From: Blastococcus saxobsidens
Lineage (GTDB): Bacteria > Actinomycetota > Actinomycetes > Mycobacteriales > Geodermatophilaceae
NCBI RefSeq assembly: GCF_010682065.1
Contig: NZ_JAAGWG010000001.1
Coordinates: 1 to 64,000, forward strand
DNA length: 64,000 nucleotides
Direction of reading: 5' to 3'
Position numbers and translations under genes: made by a program. Numbering within the stretch: position 1 is the first letter of the stretch; the number at the start of each line of letters is the position of its first letter. Below the pieces are notes generated by a model that worked only from the letters and a program-made list of their open reading frames with translations, ran no database searches and was not told the origin of the DNA. Of this stretch, positions 15,872 to 23,911 are shown in pieces.

Positions 15872-16819
15872 ATGCCCGGGATGCCACCCAGTACACCTCC
15901 GACGCGATTCGTGTACCTGGGACCGGAGGGTACCTTCACCGAAGCGGCCCTGAGCAGGGCGATTCCGTCGACGGAGGGATCGCGCGCTCCCCGGCCGAGC
16001 GTGGCCGCCGCGCTGTCCGCCGTCCGATCGGGGGAGGCGGACGCCGCCCTGGTCCCGTTCGAGAACTCCGTCGAGGGCTCGGTGCCCGCGACCATGGACG
16101 GCCTGGCCGACGGCGACCCGCTGGTGATCACCCGCGAGGTGTTCCTCGAGGTGGCCTTCGTGCTCGCCGTGCGCCCCGGCACCGCGCTGGCCGACGTCCG
16201 CTCGGTGACCAGCCACCCGCACGCCCTGGCCCAGACCGCCGGCCGGCTGGCCGAGCTCCTGCCCGGCGTCACCCCGATGCCCGCGACGTCGACGGCGGCG
16301 GCCGCGGCGTCGGTGGCCGCGGGCGAGGTCGACGCCGCGGTGTGCGCGGCGATCGCGGCGTCCCGCTACGGGCTGGAGGCGCTGGCCGACGACGTCGCCG
16401 ACCACGCCGGCGCGGTCACCCGGTTCGTGCTGGTCGCCCGCCCCGGCCCGCTGCCCGCGCCCACCGGCAACGACAAGACGTCGCTGGTCGCCGTCGTCGC
16501 CGACCGGACCGGCGCCCTGCTGGACCTGCTGAGCGAGTTCGCCGTCCGGGGGATCAGCCTGACCCGGATCGAGTCGCGCCCCACCCGGCAGCGGCTCGGC
16601 GCCTACTCGTTCTCCCTCGACTGCGAGGGGCACGTGGCCGAGCCGCGGGTGGGGGAGGCGCTGTCGGCCCTGCACCGGATGTGCGAGGACCTGCGCTTCC
16701 TGGGGTCCTATCCGCGGGAGGACGGCCGGGAGAACCGGCCGGTGCCGGCGGAGTCCGCCGACGCCGCCTTCGCCGAGGCCGGGGACTGGCTGACCCGCCT
16801 CCGCTCCGGCGCCGTCTGA
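15872..16819 (+). CDS. pheA: Prephenate dehydratase
   Basis: A 315-residue monofunctional prephenate dehydratase, which converts prephenate to phenylpyruvate in phenylalanine synthesis. The PDT domain runs from FVYLGPEGTFTEAAL (about 13-27) through ALVPFENSVEGSV to the catalytic TRF motif (AVTRFVLVA). A C-terminal ACT domain (about 210-290) with TGALLDLLSEFAVRGISLTRIESRP carries the ESRP phenylalanine-binding motif, so feedback inhibition by Phe is expected. The ATG at 15872 is likely leaderless; a second ATG lies nine bases later. It is divergent from the GGDEF gene and convergent with panE. Confidence 0.94.
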   Translation: MPGMPPSTPPTRFVYLGPEGTFTEAALSRAIPSTEGSRAPRPSVAAALSAVRSGEADAALVPFENSVEGSVPATMDGLADGDPLVITREVFLEVAFVLAVRPGTALADVRSVTSHPHALAQTAGRLAELLPGVTPMPATSTAAAAASVAAGEVDAAVCAAIAASRYGLEALADDVADHAGAVTRFVLVARPGPLPAPTGNDKTSLVAVVADRTGALLDLLSEFAVRGISLTRIESRPTRQRLGAYSFSLDCEGHVAEPRVGEALSALHRMCEDLRFLGSYPREDGRENRPVPAESADAAFAEAGDWLTRLRSGAV

Positions 16820-16909
16820 GCTCCGGCGGGTGGAGCCGTGGCGGCGACTGATCTTCGTCTGGGCCGCCTACCCCGTCGTCGCCGCGGGTTGAGCCGCGTC
16901 AGCGTCCCT

Positions 16910-16933
16910 GGAGCCGCGTCGTGGCACGGCTCC
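16910..16933. terminator. Hairpin between pheA and panE
   Basis: GGAGCCG (16910-16916) and CGGCTCC (16927-16933) form a 7-bp stem over a ten-base loop, about 90 bases after pheA and 60 before the panE stop. The rest of the 173-base gap shows no gene or other element. Confidence 0.5.
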
Positions 16934-16992
16934 GGGGGCGGTGGCCCGGCTAGACCCCCGTCCGGCGCACCGCCGATCGCCGGCGGGTCGGC

Positions 16993-17871
16993 TCATCCGA
17001 GCCGCTTGCGGAGCTCCTCGACGATCGACCGGGTGACCGGCACGTCCACGCCGTGCCGGTCGGCCGCCCGCAGCACCGCGCCGCCGATCGGCTCCAGCTC
17101 GGTGGGATTGCCCTCCGCGGCGTCCCGCTCCATCGACGAGCGCATCCCGTCCGGCAGCGACCAGGCGAAGTCGCGGGTGGCGGCTGGGTCGGAGGCCGCC
17201 CCCTCGGCGCGGGCGACGGCGGCGACCTCGGTGATGACGGCGGTGAGCTCCTCGCCGTGCCCTTCGCGCACCGCCCCGAGCGGCTGCCGCGTCCGGGTGG
17301 TGAGCAGCGCCATCGGCGCGAGGAAGCAGAGCTTGTCCCACAGCAGACCGGCCTCGTCGGGGCGGACGGTGACGTCCACCCCTGCCGCGTCGAGGGCAGC
17401 GGCCAGCCGCTCGGCGCCGGGCGCCAGCTGGACCGCGGCGAGCTGCCCCTCGTGCCGGATCACGCCGGGACCGGGCCGGGAGGCGAACACCCGGATCGTG
17501 CCCGCGACCACGGAGGCGGCGGGGTAGCGCTCGCGGAGCAGCGCCAGGTGCTCGACCCCGTTGAGCAGCGGCACGACGACGGCGTTCCCCAGCACGTCGG
17601 CCGGCACCCGGTCGAGCGCGGCGTCCAGGGCGGTGGCCTTCGTCGTCACCAGGAGGACGTCGACCGGCCCGTCCAGCCGCTCCACCCCGCGCACGGTGGC
17701 CGTCAGCTCCCCGTAGCGGTCGCTGCGGACGGCCAGACCGGCGCGGTCGAGGTGCTGCGCCGTCCCCGGGCGGGCCAGGCAGCTGACCGCGTGCCCGTCG
17801 CGGGCGAGCAGGGCAGCCAGCAGGCCGCCGACGCCGCCGGGTCCCAGGACCGCCACGCGCAAGGTCTCCAC
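16993..17871 (-). CDS. panE: 2-dehydropantoate 2-reductase (ketopantoate reductase)
   Basis: A 292-residue NADPH-dependent reductase of the PanE/ApbA family. The N-terminal VAVLGPGGVGGLLAALLARDGHAV is the dinucleotide-binding fold. VTTKATALDAAL, PLLNGVEHLALLRERYP and the catalytic lysine region EAGLLWDKLCFLAPM follow, then a C-terminal helical domain with SMERDAAEGNPTELEPIGG. It reduces ketopantoate to pantoate for pantothenate/CoA synthesis, though some homologues act on other 2-keto acids. The GTG start at 17871 has no strong Shine-Dalgarno. The MMPL gene upstream on the same strand ends about 100 bases before it. Confidence 0.87.
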   Translation of the reverse strand: METLRVAVLGPGGVGGLLAALLARDGHAVSCLARPGTAQHLDRAGLAVRSDRYGELTATVRGVERLDGPVDVLLVTTKATALDAALDRVPADVLGNAVVVPLLNGVEHLALLRERYPAASVVAGTIRVFASRPGPGVIRHEGQLAAVQLAPGAERLAAALDAAGVDVTVRPDEAGLLWDKLCFLAPMALLTTRTRQPLGAVREGHGEELTAVITEVAAVARAEGAASDPAATRDFAWSLPDGMRSSMERDAAEGNPTELEPIGGAVLRAADRHGVDVPVTRSIVEELRKRLG

Positions 17872-17968
17872 GCGGTCAGCCTGCCATCGGCCCTCCGGCG
17901 TCGAGTGAGCAGTCGTCGTCGCCTCGGCTGACGGGGAGGCGACCGCAACCGACCACTCGGCGGGGGGC

Positions 17969-20098
17969 TCAGACGCGCTCGAGCTCCCGGTCCTCCGTCG
18001 GCGCCGTCGGCCCCTTCGCCAGCTTGCTGGGCCACCACACCTTGTCGCCGATGAGGTGGACCGCGGCGGGCACCAGCAGGGTGCGGACGACGAAGGTGTC
18101 CAGCAGCACGCCGAAGCCGACCAGGAACCCGAGCTGGATGAGGATGACCAGCGGCAGCACGGTGAGCGCCCCGAACGTCGCGGCGAGCACCAGCCCGGCC
18201 GAGGTGATCACCCCGCCGGTCACCGCCAGCGCCCGGAGGATGCCGGCCTTCGCGCCGTGCCGGATCGACTCCTCCCGCGCCCGGGTCATCAGGAAGATGT
18301 TGTAGTCGATGCCCAGGGCCACCAGGAAGACGAACCCGATCAGCAGCACCTGCGGATCGCTGCCCGGGAACTGGAACAGGTGGTCGAAGACCAGCGCGGC
18401 GACGCCGACGGTCGCGGCCGTGCTGAGCGCGACCGTGCCGACCAGCAGCAGCGGGGCCACGACCGCCCGCAGCAGCAGGGCCAGCACGACGGTGATCACC
18501 AGCAGCACCAGCGGCACGATCACCAGCAGGTCGCGGGCCGCCGTCTCCTGGGTGTCGAGGTCGCTGGCGCTGGAACCGCCGACCAGGGCGTCGGGGTCGA
18601 CGTCGCTGACGGCCGTCCGCAGTGCGGAGACGGTGGCCTGCGCGGCCTCGCTGTCCGGGGCGTCGTCCAGCGTGGCGTCGAGACGGACCAGTCCGTCCAC
18701 CTCGACGGGTTCGGTGGCGCCGGCGCCGGGCGGGCCGCCCTGCTGACCGGTGAAGGGCGCCACCCCGGCCACGCCGTCGGTCGCGGCGGCCGCCTCGGCG
18801 ACGTCCTCCCAGCCGTCGGCCGGGGTGATGATCACCGCCGGGCTGGCCGCACCGGCCTCGTAGTGGCGGGCCAGGGCCTCCTGGCCGGCGCCGGACTCCG
18901 AGCCGCCGCGCACGGCCTCCGACAGCGGGATGCCGTCGGAGTCGAAGGTCGGGACGAACAGCGCGAGGACGACGAGCGCCCCGGCGCTGCCCAGCAGGTA
19001 GCGGCCCGGACGGCGGCCGACCGAGGTGGAGATCCGCTCCCAGCCGCGGCCGTGGGCCTGCTCCTCGCCGTGCTTCGGGCGGAACGGCCAGAAGGCGGCG
19101 CGGCCGAACAGCACCAGCACGGCGGGCAGGAAGGTGAGCGCGGCGAGCATGGCGAAGGCGATGCAGACCGCGGAGATCGGCCCGAGCCCCCGGTTGGAGC
19201 CGAGGTCGGAGAACAGCAGGCAGAGGACGCCGAGGATCACCGTGCCGCCCGAGGCGAGGATCGGCTCCCACGACTGCTTGAGCGCCACCCGCATCGCGGT
19301 GTACTTCGACTCCTCGCGGCGCAGCTCCTCGCGGTAGCGGGCGACCAGCAGCAGGCCGTAGTCGGTGGCCGCGCCGACGACGAGGATCGAGGCGATGCCC
19401 TGGCTCTGGCCGTTGACCGCGATCCAGCCCTGCTTCGCGAGGAAGTAGGCGACGGCGAGCGAGACGACCAGCGCCATCGCCGCGGTGCCGATGACCAGCA
19501 GCGGCAGCAGCGGGCTGCGGTAGACGACGAGCAGGATCAGCAGGACGACGCCGAACGCCGCGATGAGCAGCAGTCCGTCGATGCCGGAGAAGCCCTCGGC
19601 GAAGTCGGAGAAGATCGCCCCGGGCCCGGTCACGTACGCCGTGGTCCCGTCGATCCCGGGCAGGTCGCGCAGCTCGCCGATGACCTCGCCAAGGGTGTCG
19701 CCCAGGTCCGGGTCGAAGGGCAGCACCGCCTGGACCGCCTCGCCGTCCTCCGACGGGAGAGCCGGGGACGGCTCGCCCCGGAGCGCGTCGGCGTCCTGGG
19801 CGATCCCGACGGCCGCGTCGACGCGTTCCTGCGCCTCGGCCAGGGCAGCCGGGTCGAGGGCGCCGTCGTCGCTCTCCCAGAGCAGGATGACCGGGAGGGC
19901 GCGCTCGGTCTGGAACTGCCGCTGCAGCTCGGTGACCCGGGTGGACTCCGCGCTGTCGGGGAGGAAGGCGGCGGAGTCGTTCTCCGAGACCTCTCCGAGC
20001 TTGCCGCTGAACGAGCCCAGCGGGCCGGCCAGGCCGAGCCAGGCGATGGCGATGAGGGCCGGGATCAACCAGCGGAGGATGCGGGTACGGCGGGGCAT
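17969..20098 (-). CDS. MMPL family (RND superfamily) transporter
   Basis: A 709-residue inner-membrane exporter. TM1 is near residues 7-27, a periplasmic domain follows (about 35-170), then TM2-6, a second extracytoplasmic domain (about 385-510) and TM7-12. The proton-relay Asp-Tyr pairs are present in both halves (ATDYGLLLVARYREE and GIDYNIFLMTRAREES). MMPL proteins use the proton gradient to export lipids, siderophores or drugs; the cargo here is unknown. It is divergent from a MarR regulator across 77 bases that contain a perfect 15-base operator-like palindrome, so MarR repression is likely. An AAGGA lies before the ATG at 20098. Confidence 0.9.
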   Translation of the reverse strand: MPRRTRILRWLIPALIAIAWLGLAGPLGSFSGKLGEVSENDSAAFLPDSAESTRVTELQRQFQTERALPVILLWESDDGALDPAALAEAQERVDAAVGIAQDADALRGEPSPALPSEDGEAVQAVLPFDPDLGDTLGEVIGELRDLPGIDGTTAYVTGPGAIFSDFAEGFSGIDGLLLIAAFGVVLLILLVVYRSPLLPLLVIGTAAMALVVSLAVAYFLAKQGWIAVNGQSQGIASILVVGAATDYGLLLVARYREELRREESKYTAMRVALKQSWEPILASGGTVILGVLCLLFSDLGSNRGLGPISAVCIAFAMLAALTFLPAVLVLFGRAAFWPFRPKHGEEQAHGRGWERISTSVGRRPGRYLLGSAGALVVLALFVPTFDSDGIPLSEAVRGGSESGAGQEALARHYEAGAASPAVIITPADGWEDVAEAAAATDGVAGVAPFTGQQGGPPGAGATEPVEVDGLVRLDATLDDAPDSEAAQATVSALRTAVSDVDPDALVGGSSASDLDTQETAARDLLVIVPLVLLVITVVLALLLRAVVAPLLLVGTVALSTAATVGVAALVFDHLFQFPGSDPQVLLIGFVFLVALGIDYNIFLMTRAREESIRHGAKAGILRALAVTGGVITSAGLVLAATFGALTVLPLVILIQLGFLVGFGVLLDTFVVRTLLVPAAVHLIGDKVWWPSKLAKGPTAPTEDRELERV

Positions 20099-20120
20099 GA
20101 TGTCCTTCGGTGGTCGAAAG

Positions 20121-20135
20121 TCTCGATCATCGAGA
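20121..20135. promoter_or_regulatory. Probable MarR operator
   Basis: TCTCGATCATCGAGA is a perfect 7-1-7 inverted repeat in the gap between the divergent MMPL and marR genes. Size and symmetry fit a MarR dimer site controlling both directions. Confidence 0.7.
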
Positions 20136-20175
20136 GATTAGGTCGGGATCCGGCCGGACGCGAACGGAGGTACCG

Positions 20176-20652
20176 GTGTCCGAGGACGACGAGCGCGCGC
20201 GGCGGGAACTGGCACTGCTCCTTCGCCGGCTGACGGTCGAACTGGATGCAGTCGGCCAGAGATTCGCCCAGCGGCACGGCCTCAACCGCACCGACGTGCG
20301 GGCGCTGGTCGCGATCATGGACGCGGCGCGTCGCGGCGAGGAGCTCACCGCCGGCCGGCTGGGCGAGGCCGTGGAGCTGCGGTCGGCGTCGGTGACGGCG
20401 CTGGTGGACCGGCTGGAGAAGGTCGGTCACCTGCGCCGCGCACGGGACGCCGAGGACCGCCGGCGGGTCGTGCTGCAGATGTCGGACAGCGCGATGGCGG
20501 CGGGTGCCGAGCACTTCGGTGGGCTCGCCCGCGACCTCTCGGCCGCGATGGAGGGCTATACGCCCGACGAGCTCGCCGTCGTCCGGCGGTTCCTGGTCGA
20601 GATGACCGACGTGATCGTCGCGCACGCCCGCACGCCCGAACCCCAGGAGTGA
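20176..20652 (+). CDS. MarR family transcriptional regulator
   Basis: A 158-residue winged-helix repressor. The recognition region reads LTAGRLGEAVELRSASVTALVDRLEKVGHLRR and the wing DAEDRRRVVLQMSD, both typical of MarR. N- and C-terminal helices form the dimer interface. I start at GTG 20176 because GGAGG (20166-20170) lies five bases upstream; an earlier in-frame start at 20110 would run the coding region through the operator palindrome. It most likely represses itself and the divergent MMPL exporter in response to a small lipophilic ligand. Confidence 0.88.
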   Translation: MSEDDERARRELALLLRRLTVELDAVGQRFAQRHGLNRTDVRALVAIMDAARRGEELTAGRLGEAVELRSASVTALVDRLEKVGHLRRARDAEDRRRVVLQMSDSAMAAGAEHFGGLARDLSAAMEGYTPDELAVVRRFLVEMTDVIVAHARTPEPQE

Positions 20653-20672
20653 TGGTCCCGCCTACGGGGCGG

Positions 20673-21020
20673 TCACGGAGCCGAGGAGGCGAGGGCGGCG
20701 CTCCGGGCGAGCAGGGGGATGCCCACCAGGGCGGCCAGAGCCGCGGCGACCAGCGCGTAGTACGCCCAGATCGACGGCGCGACCGGGGTGGCCAGCAGCA
20801 GCACCGTGGCCAGCAGCGCCACGTTCAGGACGGCGAGGACGGCATAGGCGGCGTCGCTGCCGCGGAACGCCAGCAGCCCGATGACCGCGAGGACCACCAG
20901 CCAGCCGCCCGGGACGGTTCCCGGATCCCCCGGCAGGGCGGCGACCACCGCGGTCGCGGCGACGAACACCGCCCACACGCCCACGGCGGCGGAGCGGGGT
21001 CGAGCGGCGACGCGCGTCAT
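20673..21020 (-). CDS. Small hypothetical membrane protein
   Basis: About 115 residues with four predicted transmembrane helices (AAVGVWAVFVAATAVVAAL, GGWLVVLAVIGLLAF, YAVLAVLNVALLATVLLLA, IWAYYALVAAALAALVGIP). No family is recognised. The start is uncertain: ATG at 21020 (MTRVAARPRS) and ATG at 21029 are both in frame and neither has a clear Shine-Dalgarno. It lies between the convergent marR gene and the divergent ADH operon, whose MerR-type promoter begins about 60 bases away. Codon use matches its neighbours, so it is probably a real gene. Confidence 0.6.
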   Translation of the reverse strand: MTRVAARPRSAAVGVWAVFVAATAVVAALPGDPGTVPGGWLVVLAVIGLLAFRGSDAAYAVLAVLNVALLATVLLLATPVAPSIWAYYALVAAALAALVGIPLLARSAALASSAP

Positions 21021-21086
21021 GGCGAGCATGCTGGCGGCGCGCGCCGCCCGGGTCAACGAGCCCGGCCGCCCGTCACCTGCTCGGGG

Positions 21087-21117
21087 TTGCGCTGGAGTGC
21101 ACTCCAGCTCCTAGCGT
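21087..21117 (+). promoter_or_regulatory. MerR-type promoter/operator of the ADH-SDR-MerR operon
   Basis: TTGCGC (21087-21092) and TAGCGT (21112-21117) are 19 bp apart, and the spacer holds nearly all of the perfect 16-base palindrome CTGGAGTGCACTCCAG (21092-21107). The last gene of the operon is a MerR regulator, which is the obvious candidate binder. TAGCGT ends seven bases before the ADH ATG, so the transcript is probably leaderless. Confidence 0.8.
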
Positions 21118-21124
21118 CCGCCGC

Positions 21125-22153
21125 ATGAGATCGGTGACGGGATATGCGGCCTCCGGGCCGGACGGGCCACTGCGGCCGCTGGAGCTCACCCGCCGGGACC
21201 TGCGCGCCGACGACGTCGCCGTGCGGATCACCCACGTGGGGGTCTGCCACAGCGACCTGCACGCCATCGAGGGCCTCGCGCCCGGTGCGGCGCCGCTGGT
21301 GCCCGGCCACGAGTTCGTCGGCGAGGTGACCGAGGTCGGGCCGGACGTCACCCGCTTCCGGGTCGGCGATCCGGTCGCCGTGGGCAACATCGTCGACTCG
21401 TGCGGCGCGTGCGAGAACTGCCTCGCGCACCGGGAGCCCTACTGCCGGGAGGTCCCCACGCTCACCTACGGCGGCCGCGACCGGTACGACGGCACGCCGA
21501 CGCAGGGGGCGTACTCCACGGAGTACGTCGTCCGTGACGCCTTCGTCTACGCCCTCCCCGCCGGGCTCGACCCGGCCGCGGTCGCGCCGCTGATGTGCGC
21601 CGGGGTCAGCACCTGGGGGCCGTTGCGCCGGGCAGGGGTCGGCCCCGGGCAGCAGGTCGGCGTCGTGGGCCTGGGCGGGCTGGGCCACCTCGCGGTGCGG
21701 TTCGCTGCCGCGCTGGGTGCCCGCGTCACGGTGTTCACCACGTCGCCGGCGAAGGAGGCCGACGTCCGGGCCCTCGGCGCGCACGACGTCGTCGTCTCCA
21801 CCGACGCCGCGGCGATGGAGGCGGTCGCCGGCCGGCTGGACTTCGTGCTGGACACCGCCTCGGGCGCGCACGACCTCGCGCCGTACCTGGCTGCGCTCCG
21901 GCTGGACGGGACGCTGTGCGTGCTCGGTCTGCCGGAGCGGTACGTGGTGCCGCCGATGAGCCTGCTCGGCCGCTCGCTGACCGTCTCCGGCTCCGGGGGC
22001 ACCGTGGAGACCCAGGAGATGCTCGACTTCTGCGGCGAGCACGGCCTGGTCGCCGACGTCGAGGTGCTGCCGCTCGACCAGGTGAACACGGCGGTGGAGC
22101 GACTCGGGCGCAACGACGTCCGGTACCGCTTCGTGCTGGCGGTGGGGTCGTGA
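21125..22153 (+). CDS. Zinc-dependent alcohol/aldehyde reductase (MDR family)
   Basis: A 342-residue medium-chain dehydrogenase of the CAD/YahK group. Catalytic zinc ligands are GVCHSDLH and GHEFVG with MCAGVSTW. The structural zinc lobe is CGACENCLAHREPYC. The Rossmann motif is VGLGGLGHLAVRFAA. It should interconvert aldehydes and primary alcohols, probably with NADP(H). It is the first gene of an operon whose last gene is a MerR regulator of the kind that senses aldehydes or electrophiles, so a detoxification role is a reasonable inference. The ATG at 21125 overlaps the promoter's +1 region; it stops inside the next start codon (GTGA overlap). Confidence 0.9.
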   Translation: MRSVTGYAASGPDGPLRPLELTRRDLRADDVAVRITHVGVCHSDLHAIEGLAPGAAPLVPGHEFVGEVTEVGPDVTRFRVGDPVAVGNIVDSCGACENCLAHREPYCREVPTLTYGGRDRYDGTPTQGAYSTEYVVRDAFVYALPAGLDPAAVAPLMCAGVSTWGPLRRAGVGPGQQVGVVGLGGLGHLAVRFAAALGARVTVFTTSPAKEADVRALGAHDVVVSTDAAAMEAVAGRLDFVLDTASGAHDLAPYLAALRLDGTLCVLGLPERYVVPPMSLLGRSLTVSGSGGTVETQEMLDFCGEHGLVADVEVLPLDQVNTAVERLGRNDVRYRFVLAVGS

Positions 22154-22983
22154 GCCGGGTGGAGTGGGGCGGGCAGACGACGCTGGTCACCGGCGCGAGC
22201 GCGGGGATCGGGGCCGAGTTCGCCCGGCAGCTCACGGCGCGGGGCTCGGACCTGGTGCTGGTGGCCCGTCGCGCCGATCGGCTGGACACCCTGGCCGCCG
22301 AGCTGACTGCGGCCTCCGGGGTCCGGGTGGCCGTCGTCCCCCTGGACCTGGGGCGGCCGGCGGCAGGGCAGGCGCTCGCCGCCGAGGTCGACCGCCGCGG
22401 GATCCCGGTGACCAGCGTGGTCAACTGCGCCGGGTTCGGCACGCACGGGCCTTTCGCCCAGGAGGACGCCGATCGGCTGGCCGAGGAGATCGCCGTCGAC
22501 GTCACCGCGCTGGTCGACGTCAGCCGCGCCTTCATCGGCCGGCTGCAGGCGGCCGGAACCGGCGTGCTGGTGAACGTGGCCAGCATGGCCGCCTACGCAC
22601 CGAGCCCGAACATGGCGGTGTACGCCGCCGGCAAGGCGTTCGTGCTCAGCTTCACCGAGGCGCTCTGGCAGGAGTCGCTGGCCAGCGGGCTCCGGGTGCT
22701 GGCGCTCTCGCCGGGCGCCACCGACACCGAGTTCTTCGACGTCCTCGGCAACGATGCGGCCGACGGCGGGCGGGGGAGGCAGGCGCCGCGCCTGGTGGTG
22801 ACCACCGCCCTGCGAGCACTGGACCGGCGGAACCCGCCGCCGAGCGTGGCGGTGGGCCGGCTCAACCAGGTGGTGGCGACGGGCGCGCGGCTGCTCAGCC
22901 GCCGGCGCGCGGTGCTCGCCATGGCGGCGCTCACGGGACGGGCCGTGGTCCGGACCGGGCCGGGTAGTGGCGCGCACGCCTAG
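22150..22983 (+). CDS. SDR family oxidoreductase
   Basis: A 277-residue short-chain dehydrogenase of the DltE/YqjQ-like cluster. TGASAGIGAEFARQL (about 15-29) is the cofactor motif and VVNCAGFG replaces NNAG. The catalytic residues are in VASMAAYAPSPNMAVYAAGKAF (split here as Ser, Tyr, Lys). SPGATDTEFF follows, and a C-terminal amphipathic region may associate with membranes. Start GTG 22150 overlaps the ADH stop by four bases, which indicates translational coupling. The substrate is unknown; with the ADH it could clear reactive carbonyls. Confidence 0.87.
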   Translation: MSRVEWGGQTTLVTGASAGIGAEFARQLTARGSDLVLVARRADRLDTLAAELTAASGVRVAVVPLDLGRPAAGQALAAEVDRRGIPVTSVVNCAGFGTHGPFAQEDADRLAEEIAVDVTALVDVSRAFIGRLQAAGTGVLVNVASMAAYAPSPNMAVYAAGKAFVLSFTEALWQESLASGLRVLALSPGATDTEFFDVLGNDAADGGRGRQAPRLVVTTALRALDRRNPPPSVAVGRLNQVVATGARLLSRRRAVLAMAALTGRAVVRTGPGSGAHA

Positions 22984-22986
22984 CCT
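22981..22986 (+). promoter_or_regulatory. Possible internal -10 (TAGCCT) before merR
   Basis: TAGCCT, whose TAG is also the stop codon of the upstream SDR, ends seven bases before the first of three in-frame ATGs of the MerR gene. It could give a leaderless internal transcript. Confidence 0.4.
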
Positions 22987-22990
22987 CGCG

Positions 22991-23029
22991 GTCATGGACT
23001 CGGTCATGGACTCGGTCATGGACTCGGTC
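22991..23029 (+). repeat. Tandem 12-bp repeat creating three start codons
   Basis: GTCATGGACTCG occurs three times, followed by a GTCGTGG remnant. It places in-frame ATGs at 22994, 23006 and 23018 (MDSVMDSVMDSV) at the beginning of the MerR gene. Confidence 0.9.
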
Positions 23030-23512
23030 GTGGTTCCGGCATCGCAGCAGGCCCTCGGGATCCGCCAGGTCTCCGAGGAGACCGGCCTGAGCATCGACAC
23101 GCTGCGCTGGTACGAGCGCGTGGGGCTGTTGCCGCTCGTGGAGCGGGCGTCCGACGGCAGGCGTCGCTACCCACCCGACGCCCTGCGGTTCATCCGGCTC
23201 GTCCAGGCGCTCCGCCGCACCGGGATGCCGGTGGCCGACGTGCGGCAGTTCATCGAGCTCGGTGGCGGCGAGCTGGCCAACCACCCGGAGCGCATGGCGC
23301 TGCTGGAGCGGCAGTGCGCCCAGATCGAGGAGCGGATGGTCGAGCTGCGGGACGACCTGGCGGTCGTGCAGGCCAAGATCGAGACCTACCGCGACCTGAT
23401 CGCCCGCGGGCTGGACTGCGAGGACGACCTCCCCGACGACATGGTCGAACAGCTGCAGGCCGACGAGCTGCTGGCCGGGACCCTGCCCGCGGTGCCGCGG
23501 CGTCAGAGGTAG
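22994..23512 (+). CDS. MerR family transcriptional regulator
   Basis: A regulator of 172 residues (164 if translation starts at the third ATG). The winged helix GIRQVSEETGLSIDTLRWYERVGLL starts near residue 19. VERASDGRRRYPPDALRFIRLVQALRRTGMP and a long dimerising helix follow. A C-terminal tail with a single Cys (GLDCEDDLPDD) resembles aldehyde- or electrophile-sensing AdhR/NmlR-like regulators. It follows the ADH-SDR pair by ten bases, and the operon promoter has a MerR-type 19-bp spacer, so autoregulation is likely. Three tandem ATGs make the true start ambiguous. Its end overlaps the convergent GroES-like gene by ten bases. Confidence 0.88.
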   Translation: MDSVMDSVMDSVVVPASQQALGIRQVSEETGLSIDTLRWYERVGLLPLVERASDGRRRYPPDALRFIRLVQALRRTGMPVADVRQFIELGGGELANHPERMALLERQCAQIEERMVELRDDLAVVQAKIETYRDLIARGLDCEDDLPDDMVEQLQADELLAGTLPAVPRRQR

Positions 23513-23832
23513 AGGCCGGTCGATTCCTCGATGCGCTCGGCGGCGACGGCGTGCACGTCGCGCTCGCGCAGGATGATCAGGTCCTCGCCGTGCACCTCGA
23601 CCTCGTGCTGGTCCTCGGGCGAGAAGAGCACCTGGTCGCCGAGCTTCACCTGGCGCACGCTCGGGCCGACGCCCTTGGCCTCCCCCCACACCAGCCGCTT
23701 GGCCACCTGGGCGGTCGCGGGGATGAGGATGCCGCCGCTGGAGCGACGGTCGCCGTCCTCCTTGCGGAGCGCGACCAGGATGCGGTCGTGCAGCATCTTG
23801 ATCGGCAGCTTGCCGGCGTTGTCCTCGGGCAC
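23503..23832 (-). CDS. GroES-like co-chaperonin family protein
   Basis: A protein of about 109 residues of the GroES beta-barrel family: LPIKMLHDRILVAL, RRSSGGILIPATA (mobile-loop position), VKLGDQVLFSPEDQHEVEVHGEDLIILRERDVHAV. It is a divergent actinobacterial paralogue, with DAVAAERIEESTGLYL-type ending, not the groES of a groESL operon (no groEL is adjacent). I use the GTG at 23832, eight bases after a TAGCGT box on the minus strand; a TTG at 23841 is an alternative. The client and partner are unknown. Confidence 0.82.
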   Translation of the reverse strand: MPEDNAGKLPIKMLHDRILVALRKEDGDRRSSGGILIPATAQVAKRLVWGEAKGVGPSVRQVKLGDQVLFSPEDQHEVEVHGEDLIILRERDVHAVAAERIEESTGLYL

Positions 23833-23864
23833 GTCGGTCAACGCTACCCGTCGCCGTCCCCCAC

Positions 23865-23906
23865 GCTTCTCCGCGGAAGAGGCGGGGTGACTTTCCGCGG
23901 AAAAGC
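23865..23906. repeat. Family B palindromic repeat (CCGCGGAA type)
   Basis: GCTTCTCCGCGGAA (23865-23878) and TTTCCGCGGAAAAGC (23892-23906) form a long imperfect hairpin enclosing GGGGTGA. A perfect version is at 49453-49494. It lies in the gap after the metalloprotease gene stop (23912) and before the GroES-like start. Confidence 0.8.
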
Positions 23907-23911
23907 TCGGG

